Below the pieces are notes generated by a model. That model made no database searches and had not been told where the DNA came from. It saw only the letters and a list, made by a program, of their open reading frames with translations. Both the position numbers and the translations under genes were made by a program. Shown here in pieces: positions 42,641-51,623 of a DNA stretch of 64,000 bases. Source of the DNA: Lentisphaeria bacterium (GTDB lineage Bacteria; Verrucomicrobiota; Lentisphaeria; Victivallales; Victivallaceae); the NCBI GenBank assembly GCA_018265615.1, contig JABLYX010000001.1, forward strand, positions 1 to 64,000. The letters are read 5' to 3'. Each line of letters opens with the position of its first letter. The stretch's first letter is position 1.

Positions 42641-42665
42641 CTCACGCGGCATATGGCCGCGTGAG
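42641..42665. repeat. Inverted repeat between convergent genes
   Basis: CTCACGCGGC and GCCGCGTGAG form a perfect 10-bp stem with a 5-nt loop. It lies 10 bp past the minus-strand stop of the isomerase-like gene and may end that transcript, though without a T-run. Confidence 0.5.
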
Positions 42666-42675
42666 ACGGATTTTG

Positions 42676-44127
42676 TCAGAGAATGATGATTTCAACACCG
42701 AGGGCTTCGGCGACTTTGCGGACGGTGTCCGCGTGGTGGCCGACGCCGAGGGCGAAGTGATGGGTCGGTCCGGCGGCGGCCCAGCGCTTCAGGAAGGTGC
42801 GCACGTCGGGCGGAAATTTGCCGTGCGTGTTCGTGTTTCCGGTGGGGGGGATCGGGCCGTCGACCGACTCGCCTTCCGCCACGACGAATTTGAATTTCCC
42901 TTCGGCGTTCACGCTGATGCTGAGCATGGTGATCGGGCCGGTTCTGATGTTGAATTCAACGCCGGCGCCGGAGCCGGGCTTACCGTGATATTTCTTCAGG
43001 CTGCGGATGACCGGCCGGCCGTTTGCGATGTTCAGGTGATGCGGGCCGTCGTGTCCGACGAGCACCGTGTCGCGGGCGAAGTCCACTGGGTGGAACTCCG
43101 CAAACGAGCCGCCGATTTCGAGCCGGTCGAAGATCAGCATTGCGATGCAGGTTTTGATATCGAATTCACCACACATGGGGAAACCGGCCGCGGTCAGCAG
43201 GGAGTTTCCGACGATGAAGTTCGTCACGATCCGGCGCAGGAGCGAACCGGGCTCCGCCTCGTAGTAATACGCGAGTCCGTCAAGGTGCTTCAGCTCGATG
43301 TAGCGTTCGAGCGTGACGGCGACGACGGCGGCCGTTTCGAGGTCGGCGGCGGTCAGCTTTTCGGTCAGCGGGTCCGAAACCGGGTCCGGCGTGTCGAAGA
43401 ACGAGAGGATGCGTTTCTTCATTTCCGCGACTTCAGCGCCGGCGGGGTCGATTTCACGATAGATCGGCAGCAGCTGATCCGCCTCGCACTGCACGACGTG
43501 CGCGCCGAACGCGGCGGTGACTGCGGCGGGGTCGGTCTGCATGTCGAGCATCGCTTCGAGAACGTGCCCCATATGGCCGAACCGCGCGCGCCGCAGGTCG
43601 TGCAGCACATGGGCGACGCGGCACCATTCGGCGAGCTCGGCATCGGCGACCGGGTCGTTCTCAAGCATGCCGAGGATCACCGGCGGAGGCTGCCTGCCCA
43701 TGCGCACCGCGACGCCGGTGAACTCCGGAACTGAGCAGAAATCGTCGTTGCAGAGCTGCATGTAGGTGCTTGCGTGCTCGTAATCCATCGCCGGAAGCGG
43801 CTGGAGCGCGACGAGGATCACAGGAATCTGCATGCGGCGCGCGATCATTCCGTAGGTCGCGCTGGTCGCGTAGGTCAGCATGTCGATGAAGAGGATGTCG
43901 AGGTCGGTCGCCTCGATGCGCGGCAGGGCCTCCGCGGCGCGTTCGGCGTTGTCGACCATACCGAAGTCGAAGAGCTCGAGCGAGTTCGCTTCGAGCTTGC
44001 GTTTCAGGATCTCCTTTTTGGCGAGCAGGTCGTCGAGCAGGCCCGGGAACTGTTCCCAGTAGGTGTCGAGCCCGACTCCGAGGATTCCGGCCCGTGCGGT
44101 CAATGGTTTGCGTCTTGCGATTTTCAT
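42676..44127 (-). CDS. L-arabinose/L-fucose isomerase-like protein
   Basis: A 483-residue protein with the Rossmann-like N-terminal strands of the AraA/FucI fold (ARAGILGVGLDTYWEQFPGL, DILFIDMLTYATSATYG). GEFDIKTCIAMLIFDRLEIGGSFAEFHPVDFARDTVLVGHDGP covers the metal-site region, where isomerases place Glu ligands. HHFALGVGHHAD lies near the end. It may isomerise a pentose or hexose or be an uncharacterised family member. A minus-strand TATAAT at 44169-44164 is a likely -10; the -35 is poor. Confidence 0.75.
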   Translation of the reverse strand: MKIARRKPLTARAGILGVGLDTYWEQFPGLLDDLLAKKEILKRKLEANSLELFDFGMVDNAERAAEALPRIEATDLDILFIDMLTYATSATYGMIARRMQIPVILVALQPLPAMDYEHASTYMQLCNDDFCSVPEFTGVAVRMGRQPPPVILGMLENDPVADAELAEWCRVAHVLHDLRRARFGHMGHVLEAMLDMQTDPAAVTAAFGAHVVQCEADQLLPIYREIDPAGAEVAEMKKRILSFFDTPDPVSDPLTEKLTAADLETAAVVAVTLERYIELKHLDGLAYYYEAEPGSLLRRIVTNFIVGNSLLTAAGFPMCGEFDIKTCIAMLIFDRLEIGGSFAEFHPVDFARDTVLVGHDGPHHLNIANGRPVIRSLKKYHGKPGSGAGVEFNIRTGPITMLSISVNAEGKFKFVVAEGESVDGPIPPTGNTNTHGKFPPDVRTFLKRWAAAGPTHHFALGVGHHADTVRKVAEALGVEIIIL

Positions 44128-44375
44128 ACGGATTCCCTTTCCGGTTTGTATTTGTTTCCCGATATTATAACCGTTTTGCCCGGCTGCGGCTAGGGGGCGG
44201 TTTCCGGGAAGGCGGATTCCCGCGAAAAGTCAATGCAGTCCAAAACTAATTTCCGGCCTGCGTTCAGAAGCGATGCAATTCCGTTCAAACAGGATTTCCG
44301 TGTTTCCGGAACGCCATAACCCGTTTGCCGCCCGTTGCCTGGATGACTGGCGGCGGATATGGAGGATGTGAAATT

Positions 44376-44402
44376 ATCGAATAATTTCACATTTGCGTAT
44401 AT
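44376..44402. promoter_or_regulatory. 27-bp perfect palindrome, operator candidate
   Basis: Twelve-base arm ATGTGAAATTAT, spacer CGA, then its exact reverse complement. It lies in the 530-bp gene-free stretch between the isomerase-like gene and the glycogen cluster, 48 bp before the cluster's -35. Apart from this site and the promoters I see nothing coding between 44128 and 44657. Confidence 0.6.
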
Positions 44403-44449
44403 CACCGTCTTTTTCATTGAAAGTTAACATTTTACCTGAAAAATAAAAT

Positions 44450-44478
44450 TTGACATGGAGAAAAGACGGTGTTATATT
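44450..44478 (+). promoter_or_regulatory. Promoter of the glycogen cluster
   Basis: TTGACA (44450-44455), exact consensus, 17-nt spacer, TATATT (44473-44478). It implies a leader of about 170 nt before the CBM48 gene. No clear riboswitch is visible in this leader. Confidence 0.75.
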
Positions 44479-44657
44479 AAAACAGGTTTTGACGGGACAA
44501 CGATGATTGCTGAGAGAAAAGTGTGCAATAAATCATCGGTTGTTTTTCCGGTATTCGATTGAAATGCAACGGCTTGAACGCTCAGGTCGCTGTATGCTCC
44601 GCAGTCAGGAGGGCGGAGGCTGAACAGAATTACCCAACCAATTAGAGGAGGCGTATT

Positions 44658-44960
44658 ATGGCAGGAAAGAACATGGCGAAATCGAACCGTCCGGTCAGGC
44701 GCAGGGTCACCTTTCTTCTGGAGGATGAGCCGGGCAAGGTTGTGGCGGTAGCCGGCTGCTTCAACGAATGGCTGCCGGACAAGCAGCTCGTCGACAAAAA
44801 CGGCGATGGAATCTACACCGGTACGATGATGCTTGAACCGGGCACCTATGAGTACAAGTTCGTCGTCAACGGCGATTGGAGAATCGACGACCGGAACCCG
44901 AATTTCAAACCGAATGACATCGGTTCGCTGAACAGCGTCCTCGTTGTGGAAGAGAAGTAA
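44658..44960 (+). CDS. Stand-alone CBM48/AMPK-type glycogen-binding protein
   Basis: A 100-residue protein that is nearly all one carbohydrate-binding module. A basic start (KSNRPVRRRVTFLL) leads to VVAVAGCFNEWLPDKQLVDKNGDGIYTGTMML and YEYKFVVNGDWRIDDRNPN, with the Trp and Lys residues used by CBM48 to grip alpha-glucan chains. No catalytic domain. It likely tethers or senses glycogen and lies first in the cluster. AGAGGAGG precedes the ATG. Confidence 0.9.
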   Translation: MAGKNMAKSNRPVRRRVTFLLEDEPGKVVAVAGCFNEWLPDKQLVDKNGDGIYTGTMMLEPGTYEYKFVVNGDWRIDDRNPNFKPNDIGSLNSVLVVEEK

Positions 44961-45074
44961 CCGGGAACGTTTTCCGGCGTACTGAAATTGGACTGCGGTT
45001 TGCCTGCCGGCGGCGGGCAGACCGGGGCGGATATCCGTACCTGGAACGCAATGGAGCAATCGGATATCAATGCG

Positions 45075-45135
45075 GAGTCCCGGTGATTCACTCGAGTGAA
45101 AAATCGGGACCGCGCTGTATCCGGGACTCTTTTTT
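45075..45135 (+). terminator. Terminator between the CBM48 gene and glgP
   Basis: GAGTCCCGG (45075-45083) pairs with CCGGGACTC (45121-45129), followed by six T. The 37-nt loop holds a further perfect palindrome, TTCACTCGAGTGAA. Only 24 bp separate it from glgP and I see no promoter there, so glgP transcription must depend on read-through or on a promoter within the stretch. Confidence 0.75.
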
Positions 45136-45159
45136 CATATTTTGAAAGGTTGAATTTTT

Positions 45160-47706
45160 ATGGATGTACAATTGTATAATGTGGGGCCGCGTATTCCGGA
45201 AGAGCTGAAGTTCCTGGAGACGCTCTCCGATAATATCTGGTGGTGCTGGCACCCGATGGCGATCGAGCTGTTTGTGCGCATCAACCCGAATCTGTGGCGG
45301 GAGCTCTCCGGCAACGCGAAGCAGTTCCTGCGGACCGTTCCGCAGTCCCGGCTCGAGGAGCTCGCGCATGATCCGGCTTACCGCCGCCATCTCCGGGTCG
45401 TCCAGGCGGATTTTGAGAAGCAGGTTCCGAAGGAGAAGGATACGAAAGAGCGCAATATCGCATACTTTTCGCTGGAGTTCGGCATTCATGAGAGCATCCG
45501 GATCTTCTCCGGCGGCCTCGGCGTTCTTGCCGGCGACCATCTGAAGGCCGCGAGCGACCTCTCGCTGCCGCTGGTCGCGGTGGGGCTGCTCTATCGCCAG
45601 GGGTATTTCACGCAGGTGCTTGACCGCAACGGCTGGCAGATCGAACACTATCCGGTGTCGGAGATTCACAATCTGCCGCTTATGCGCGGGCTCGACAAGG
45701 AGGGGAAGGAGGTCACCATCAGCATCCCGCTGATCGACCGCCAGCTCTTCGCCGCGGTCTGGGTGCTCTGGGTCGGCAATGTGCCGCTCATCCTGCTCGA
45801 TACGGAGATCCCCGAGAATCCGCCTGATCTGCGCGAGGTTTCATGGCGGCTCTACGGCGGCGACAAACGCATGCGGCTGCACCAGGAGCTGCTGCTCGGC
45901 ATCGGAGGATTCAAGGCGCTGATCGCGATGGGCTACGAACCGTCGGTCTGTCATATGAACGAGGGCCATGCCGGCTTCCTGTCGCTGGCGCGCATCTCTC
46001 ATCTTGTGAATGACCTCGGCTACGATCCGAACGTCGCGCTGGAGACGGTCTGGCGTTCGAACGTCTTTACGACCCACACTCCGGTTCCGGCCGGCAACGA
46101 AGTTTTCGACATCGGCCTGCTGCGTCCGTATCTGAACGTCTTCGCCGCGGAGGCGCACCTCGATGTGAACCGCGTGATCCGCTGGGGCATTCCGATCAAC
46201 GACCGCAACCACGCCAGCGAAATGTCGATGACGGTCTTCGGCCTCCGCCTTGCGGACTACAGCAACGGCGTGAGCAAGCTGCACGGCGAGGTCGCCCGCG
46301 AAATGTGGAAGAACCTCTGGCCGCAGCGTTCCGTCTCCGAGATCCCGATCAAGCACATCACGAACGGCGTGCATATCGCCTCGTGGGTGTCGTCGCGCCT
46401 CTGGGGGCTCTATGAACGGTATCTTACGCCGAAGTGGGCGCACAATCCGCCGATCGACCAGCTCATCGAGGGGATCGACACTCTGCCGGACGAAGAGCTC
46501 TGGATGACGCACGAGCTTTGCCGCCAGTCCCTTGTGCGCCGCGCCCGCAAGCTCATGCAGAGCAATGTCCGGTATCTCTCCGGACACAACCGTGAGAAAG
46601 CGGACCTCGCAAAGAGCGCGCTTTCCCCCGACATCCTGACGATCGGCTTCGCGCGCCGGTTTGCGACTTATAAGCGCGGCACGCTGCTGCTGCGCAATCC
46701 GGACCGGCTGATCGCGCTGCTGAAGGATACGAACCGCCCGATCCAGTTCATCTTTGCCGGCAAGGCGCATCCGGCCGACGACGAAGGCAAGAAGCTGATT
46801 CAGGAACTCGTGCAGTTTGCGGAAACGCACGGTGTGCAGGACCGCCTCGTGTTCCTTGAGAACTACGACATCGGCATGGCGCGCAGCCTTACGCAGGGTG
46901 TCGACGTCTGGCTGAACACGCCGCGCCGCCCGCAGGAGGCGAGCGGTACCTCCGGCATGAAGGCCGCGATCAACGGCGTACTGAACTGCAGCATCCTCGA
47001 CGGCTGGTGGGCCGAGGGCTACAACGGCGAAAACGGCTGGGCGATCGAGGGGAACGACTACTACACCGAAGACGAGGACCGCGACAACTACGAGTCGCAG
47101 CAGCTCTTCAACCTGCTTGAGAACGAGATCATTCCGTGCTTCTACGAGCGTTCGAACGGCGATTTGCCGCTGCGTTGGATCAAGCGCATGAAATCGTCGA
47201 TCGCAACGGGGCTCGGTGAATTTTCGAGCGAGCGCATGGTCGAGGAGTACAACCGCTTCTTCTATGAACCGGCCGAAGCCTCCTACCGCAAGCTCACGGC
47301 TGACGGCGCGGCCTACGCCAAGGATCTGGTCGCGAAAAAGGAGCGGTTGGTCGAAGGCTTCGACGGCGGCAAGCTCTATATCGAGCGCCCGACGGTCGAG
47401 GGGGATCTCTCCGATATGCACGTGGGCGACACCTTCAAGGTTTCCACCCGCGTCTATCTGGCGGGCCTGAAGCCGGAAGAGGTCGAGATCGAGGCCTATT
47501 ACGGCACGGTCAACGTGCATAATGAGATCATAGAAAGCGGCGTCGAGAAGATGGATATGGTCGAGGAGCTTCCCGACAACAACTACCGCTTCTCCTGCGA
47601 GATCGTCTGCCGCGTCTCCGGCCGGTTCGGGCTGACCGCCCGGATCAAGGCGGCGGGACACGACTGGGACAACAGCGTGCCCGGCTTCATGTGCTGGCCG
47701 CGGTAA
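45160..47706 (+). CDS. glgP: Alpha-glucan (glycogen) phosphorylase
   Basis: An 848-residue GT35 enzyme releasing glucose 1-phosphate from glycogen. An N-terminal DUF3417-like segment (residues 10-110: ELKFLETLSDNIWWCWHP) precedes the core, which marks the short bacterial/archaeal type rather than the muscle type. Core motifs are YFSLEFGIHESIRIFSGGLGVLAGDHLK, VFTTHTPVPAGNE, ITNGVH, and RRPQEASGTSGMKAAING with the PLP Lys near residue 601. GAAAGG precedes the ATG. It is grouped with synthase and branching enzyme, so synthesis and breakdown share a locus. Confidence 0.95.
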   Translation: MDVQLYNVGPRIPEELKFLETLSDNIWWCWHPMAIELFVRINPNLWRELSGNAKQFLRTVPQSRLEELAHDPAYRRHLRVVQADFEKQVPKEKDTKERNIAYFSLEFGIHESIRIFSGGLGVLAGDHLKAASDLSLPLVAVGLLYRQGYFTQVLDRNGWQIEHYPVSEIHNLPLMRGLDKEGKEVTISIPLIDRQLFAAVWVLWVGNVPLILLDTEIPENPPDLREVSWRLYGGDKRMRLHQELLLGIGGFKALIAMGYEPSVCHMNEGHAGFLSLARISHLVNDLGYDPNVALETVWRSNVFTTHTPVPAGNEVFDIGLLRPYLNVFAAEAHLDVNRVIRWGIPINDRNHASEMSMTVFGLRLADYSNGVSKLHGEVAREMWKNLWPQRSVSEIPIKHITNGVHIASWVSSRLWGLYERYLTPKWAHNPPIDQLIEGIDTLPDEELWMTHELCRQSLVRRARKLMQSNVRYLSGHNREKADLAKSALSPDILTIGFARRFATYKRGTLLLRNPDRLIALLKDTNRPIQFIFAGKAHPADDEGKKLIQELVQFAETHGVQDRLVFLENYDIGMARSLTQGVDVWLNTPRRPQEASGTSGMKAAINGVLNCSILDGWWAEGYNGENGWAIEGNDYYTEDEDRDNYESQQLFNLLENEIIPCFYERSNGDLPLRWIKRMKSSIATGLGEFSSERMVEEYNRFFYEPAEASYRKLTADGAAYAKDLVAKKERLVEGFDGGKLYIERPTVEGDLSDMHVGDTFKVSTRVYLAGLKPEEVEIEAYYGTVNVHNEIIESGVEKMDMVEELPDNNYRFSCEIVCRVSGRFGLTARIKAAGHDWDNSVPGFMCWPR

Positions 47707-47775
47707 GTGCGAAAGGGGAGGGCGGAGTTCCGTCCTCCCCGCATCACGGCTTTTCATGAGAGGAGGCCAACCGAT

Positions 47776-49293
47776 ATGAGAAGAGCTTTTCAGGCATCGC
47801 CCACCATTCTGGTCGTGACGCCCGAGATCACATACCTGCCGGAGGGAATGGGCAACATGGCCAACTCCCTGCATGCAAAGGCGGGAGGACTCGCGGACGT
47901 CTCGGCTTCGCTGGTCGGGGCACTGTACCGTCAGGGGGCGGACGTCCACGTCGCGCTTCCGCATTACCGCAAGATGTTTCATGTGGATGTGGGCAAGCTC
48001 ATCAGCGACGAGCTGCGCGTCTACATGAGCCATCTGCACAACAGCCGGATCCACCTTGCGGAGGACCGGATTTTCTACTACCGCGATTCGGTCTACAGCA
48101 GCTATTCGAAAGACAGCTTTCTGCAGGCGATGGCGTTCCAGCGCGAGGTCATCAACAACATCATCCCCGATGTGAAGCCGGACCTGATCCACTGCAACGA
48201 CTGGATGACCGGATTGATTCCGGCCGCCGCCCGCCGCATGGGGATCCCGTGCCTGTTCACGGTTCACAATATCCACACCTATAAAGCGACGCTGGCCCAG
48301 ATCGAGGACCGCGGCATCGACGCGGCGCCGTTCTGGCAGAACCTCTACTATGAACGTCCGCCGTACAATTACGAGGAGAGCCGTTCGAATAATCCGGTTG
48401 ACATGCTTGCGTCCGGGATTTTCGCCGCGCATTTCATCAACACGGTCAGCCCGACTTTCCTGAAAGAGGTTGTGGAAGGGAGGCATTCGTTCGTTCCGGA
48501 GAATATCCGCAGCGAAATGGCCGGCAAATACTATGCGGGCTGCGCGTCGGGCATCCTGAATTCGCCGGATGAAAAAAGCATGCCGGAGTCCGATCCGTAC
48601 ATCGAGGTGAAGTATGACGCCGATACGCATGTGAAAGCCAAGCAGGTCAATAAGATCGCGTTCCAGTCGCGCACCGGGCTCCGGGTCGACCAGAATGCGC
48701 CGCTTTTCTTCTGGCCGTCGCGCCTCGATCCGATGCAGAAGGGGTGTTCGCTGCTGTCGGACATCCTGTACAGGGTGGTTCACAAGTATTGGGACCGGGG
48801 GCTCCAGATCGCGATTGTCGCGAACGGCAGCTATCAGCCGATCTTCCGCAACATTGTCGCGCAGCATGACTTCTATGACCGGGTTCTGGTCTGCGACTTC
48901 GACGAGGGGCTGTCGCACCTCGCGTTCGCCGCAAGCGATTTCATCCTCATGCCGTCGCTTTTCGAGCCGTGCGGCCTGCCGCAGATGACCAGCCAGTACT
49001 TCGGCAGCCTGCCGGTTGTCCACGATACAGGCGGACTGCATGACACGGTTGAGCGGTTGAATGTCGAAGCTCATACAGGGAACGGATTCCCGTTCGAGAC
49101 TTACGACGACGGCGGGTTGATGTGGGCGATGGACGAAGCAATGCGCTTCTGGTCGCTGCCGCCCGAGGTCAAGGAGCCGGAGATCGCCCGCGTGATGCGC
49201 GAGTCGAAGCTGCGCTTCAACCACGACGTGACCGCGCAGGAGTATATCAAGATCTACGAGAATATGCTGGCGCGCCCGCTGGTCCAGCATTGA
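47776..49293 (+). CDS. glgA: Glycogen/starch synthase, GT5
   Basis: A 505-residue glycosyltransferase. HAKAGGLADVSASLVGAL holds the K-x-G-G donor-binding motif, though shifted to residue 31 by an extra loop. CNDWMTGLIPAAARRMGIPCLFTVHN and SLFEPCGLPQMTSQYFGSLPVVHDTGGL are the acceptor and ADP-glucose sites. It extends alpha-1,4 chains using ADP- or UDP-glucose. The ATG at 47776 is used with AGGAGG upstream; an earlier in-frame start lacks homology. Confidence 0.9.
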   Translation: MRRAFQASPTILVVTPEITYLPEGMGNMANSLHAKAGGLADVSASLVGALYRQGADVHVALPHYRKMFHVDVGKLISDELRVYMSHLHNSRIHLAEDRIFYYRDSVYSSYSKDSFLQAMAFQREVINNIIPDVKPDLIHCNDWMTGLIPAAARRMGIPCLFTVHNIHTYKATLAQIEDRGIDAAPFWQNLYYERPPYNYEESRSNNPVDMLASGIFAAHFINTVSPTFLKEVVEGRHSFVPENIRSEMAGKYYAGCASGILNSPDEKSMPESDPYIEVKYDADTHVKAKQVNKIAFQSRTGLRVDQNAPLFFWPSRLDPMQKGCSLLSDILYRVVHKYWDRGLQIAIVANGSYQPIFRNIVAQHDFYDRVLVCDFDEGLSHLAFAASDFILMPSLFEPCGLPQMTSQYFGSLPVVHDTGGLHDTVERLNVEAHTGNGFPFETYDDGGLMWAMDEAMRFWSLPPEVKEPEIARVMRESKLRFNHDVTAQEYIKIYENMLARPLVQH

Positions 49294-49309
49294 TGGAAAG
49301 GGGGGGCCG

Positions 49310-51307
49310 ATGGACGGTTTTACCCGTTTGAGCAACGCGCCCGTCCCGTTGGCCGACGATCCGTGCCTGGCGCCGTTCCGCGGCAGCCTTGAGGCGCGGA
49401 GCCGGCGGATGGCGCGGATGGCGGAGCGGCTGACCGGCGGGAGGGGGAGTCTTGCCGACTTCGCCTCCGGCCACGAGTATTTCGGGTTGCACCGGACGCA
49501 GGAGGGATGGATCTTCCGCGAATGGGCGCCGAATGCCGTGCGCATTTTTGTGCGGGGCGACTTCAACAGCTGGGAGGAACGTCCCGAATATGCGATGGCG
49601 CGTCTTGCCGGCGGCTGCTGGGAGTTGAAGCTTCCGCCGGACGCGCTGCACCATGGCGACCACTATCTGCTCCGGATGGAGTGGGAGGGCGGCTCCGGAG
49701 ACCGGGTTCCGGCCTATGCCCGCTGTGTGGTGCAGGATCCGGCGACGAACCTCTTTTCTGCGATGGTTTATGCGCCGGAGCGGCCGTATGTGTTCCGGCA
49801 TCCGGTTCCGCCGCCGCCTGCGATGCCGCTCGTCTACGAGTCGCACGTCGGCATGGCGCAGGAGGAGCCGAAGGTCGGCAGCTTCGCGGAATTCCGTGAG
49901 AAGATTCTGCCGCGTATTGTTGCGGCAGGCTACAACACCGTGCAGTTGATGGCGGTCATGGGGCATCCGTACTACGGCAGCTTCGGCTATCACGTGGCGA
50001 ACTATTTTGCGGTGGCGAGCCGGTTCGGCACGCCGGATGAGTTCAAGGAGCTGATTGATGCGGCGCACGGGCTCGGGCTGCGGGTCATCGTCGACTTTGT
50101 CCACTCGCACGCGACGCGGAACGAGGTTGAGGGGCTCGGGCGTTACGACGGCACCCGGACCGCGTTCTTTCACGACGGTCCGCGCGGCGAGCACGCGGCG
50201 TGGGATTCGCTGCTGTTCAACTATGCGAAGCCGGAGGTGCTGCACTTTCTGCTGTCGAATTGCCGCTATTACCTCGATGAGTTCCATATCGACGGTTTCC
50301 GGTTCGACGGCGTGACGAGCATGATGTATCTGCATCACGGGCTCAGCAAGGCGTTCACGTCGTATGCGGACTACTTCGGTCCGGATGTCGATGAGGAGGC
50401 GGTCTGCTACCTGGGGTTGGCGAACCGTGTGATCCACGAGGTGCGTCCCGACGCGATGACCGTCGCGGAGGATGTGAGCGGAATGCCCGGCCTTGCAGCC
50501 TCACTGGACCAGCCGGGCGGAATCGGCTTCGACTACCGCATGGCGATGGGCGTGACGGATATGTGGTTCAAGCTGTTCGACATACCGGACGAGGCGTGGC
50601 CGCTCGGCTGGATGTATCACGAACTGTGCAACCGCCGCCGCGACGAGCGTTCGATCAGCTATGCGGAGTGCCATGACCAGGCGATCGTCGGCGGCAAGAC
50701 CGCGATCTTCCGCCTCGCGGATGCGGCGATGTACGATTCGATGCACGCCGGGTCGCAGAGTCTGGCCATTGACCGCGCGATAGCGTTGCACAAGATGATG
50801 CGTCTGGCGACGCTCGGAACGGCGGGGCAGGGGTATTTGAATTTCATGGGCAATGAGTTCGGCCACCCGGAGTGGATCGATTTCCCGCGCGAGGGCAATC
50901 ACTGGTCGATGATGCATGCGCGGCGGCAATGGTCGCTGGAGGAGGATCCGGACCTGCGGTTCCACTTCCTCTCCGACTTCGACCGCGCGATGCTGGGACT
51001 TGTGACGGCGCGACCGGAATTCACGGCGTGTGTGCCGCAGCTGGTCCGGCTGGACGAACTGGCGAAAACAGTGATCTTCGAACGTGACGATCTCTACTTC
51101 TGCTTCAACTTCCACCCGGAGAATTCGTATTCCGACTATGGATTCGAGGTGCGGCAGGGGGTGTTCGACACGGCGCTCGATTCGGATGCGGCGGAGTTCG
51201 GCGGCTTTGCCCGCCGTACGCCCGGCCAGGTGTACCGGGCGCGGGAGTCGCGGCTGAAGCTTTATCTGCCGAGCCGTTCCGCGCTCGTGCTTGCGCGGCA
51301 TGATTGA
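49310..51307 (+). CDS. glgB: 1,4-alpha-glucan branching enzyme, eukaryote-like GH13_8 type
   Basis: A 665-residue enzyme introducing alpha-1,6 branches. CBM48 (YFGLHRTQEGWIFREWAPNAVRIFVRGDFNSW) is followed by a GH13 barrel with the nucleophile Asp in GFRFDGVTSM (about residue 333), acid/base Glu in VAEDVSGMPG (about 386) and Asp in ECHDQAIVGGK (about 455). Wording such as MGHPYYGSFGYHVANYF and MGNEFGHPEWIDFPREGN is that of the subfamily shared with plants and animals. It starts 16 bp after glgA. Confidence 0.94.
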   Translation: MDGFTRLSNAPVPLADDPCLAPFRGSLEARSRRMARMAERLTGGRGSLADFASGHEYFGLHRTQEGWIFREWAPNAVRIFVRGDFNSWEERPEYAMARLAGGCWELKLPPDALHHGDHYLLRMEWEGGSGDRVPAYARCVVQDPATNLFSAMVYAPERPYVFRHPVPPPPAMPLVYESHVGMAQEEPKVGSFAEFREKILPRIVAAGYNTVQLMAVMGHPYYGSFGYHVANYFAVASRFGTPDEFKELIDAAHGLGLRVIVDFVHSHATRNEVEGLGRYDGTRTAFFHDGPRGEHAAWDSLLFNYAKPEVLHFLLSNCRYYLDEFHIDGFRFDGVTSMMYLHHGLSKAFTSYADYFGPDVDEEAVCYLGLANRVIHEVRPDAMTVAEDVSGMPGLAASLDQPGGIGFDYRMAMGVTDMWFKLFDIPDEAWPLGWMYHELCNRRRDERSISYAECHDQAIVGGKTAIFRLADAAMYDSMHAGSQSLAIDRAIALHKMMRLATLGTAGQGYLNFMGNEFGHPEWIDFPREGNHWSMMHARRQWSLEEDPDLRFHFLSDFDRAMLGLVTARPEFTACVPQLVRLDELAKTVIFERDDLYFCFNFHPENSYSDYGFEVRQGVFDTALDSDAAEFGGFARRTPGQVYRARESRLKLYLPSRSALVLARHD

Positions 51308-51343
51308 AGAAGCGGCTTGCAACTTCGCCGGATCGTGATAGAT

Positions 51344-51377
51344 TCCCTCTGTTCACAAACAACAGGGGGATTTTTTT
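51344..51377 (+). terminator. Terminator of the glycogen cluster
   Basis: TCCCTCTGTT (51344-51353) pairs with AACAGGGGGA (51361-51370) with one wobble, followed by seven T. The AGGGGGA arm could double as a ribosome site for the ATG that follows at 51378. Confidence 0.8.
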
Positions 51378-51617
51378 ATGAAGCTGCATCCGATTATTCC
51401 GTCGCTTCTTCTGCCGCTCTGCCTCGCCGGGTGAACGGCACGGAAGCGGTGACCTTTCTGGGGGAACGCAGCTCGGACGGGTACTGGCTCTGTCTCGCGC
51501 TGCCCCGGAACAGCTTCTGCTTCGGAGGTGTGCATGATCGAGTTCCGGGGGCCGCGCAAAGCGTTCGACAAGCACCTTGGAGCGGTGAAGGCCGCCGTGC
51601 AGACCTTCGATTTCTGA
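51378..51617 (+). pseudogene. Degraded small secreted-protein gene
   Basis: The ATG at 51378 reads an 18-residue hydrophobic signal-like start (LLLPLCLAG) and stops. Another frame continues NGTEAVTFLGERSSDGYWLCLALPR. A third reads MIEFRGPRKAFDKHLGAVKA to a stop at 51615-51617. Two indels would join them into about 75 residues. This 316-bp gap holds nothing else besides the terminator. It may be a decayed lipoprotein gene, or chance. Confidence 0.4.
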
Positions 51618-51623
51618 GTCGCT

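Noticed and set aside
42641..42665. Perfect inverted repeat considered as a mobile-element end or REP element
   Set aside because: Only one copy was seen in the window and no target duplication or transposase is near. A transcript-end hairpin is the simpler reading.
44190..44417. A 75-codon minus-strand frame in the glycogen-cluster upstream region
   Set aside because: No ribosome site, no similarity, and it runs through the palindrome that is better explained as an operator.
45841..49566. A 1241-codon open frame on the minus strand across glgP and glgA
   Set aside because: Lies antisense to two well-conserved genes. Long antisense frames are common in GC-rich coding DNA, and its translation is Arg/His/Val-rich without any domain.
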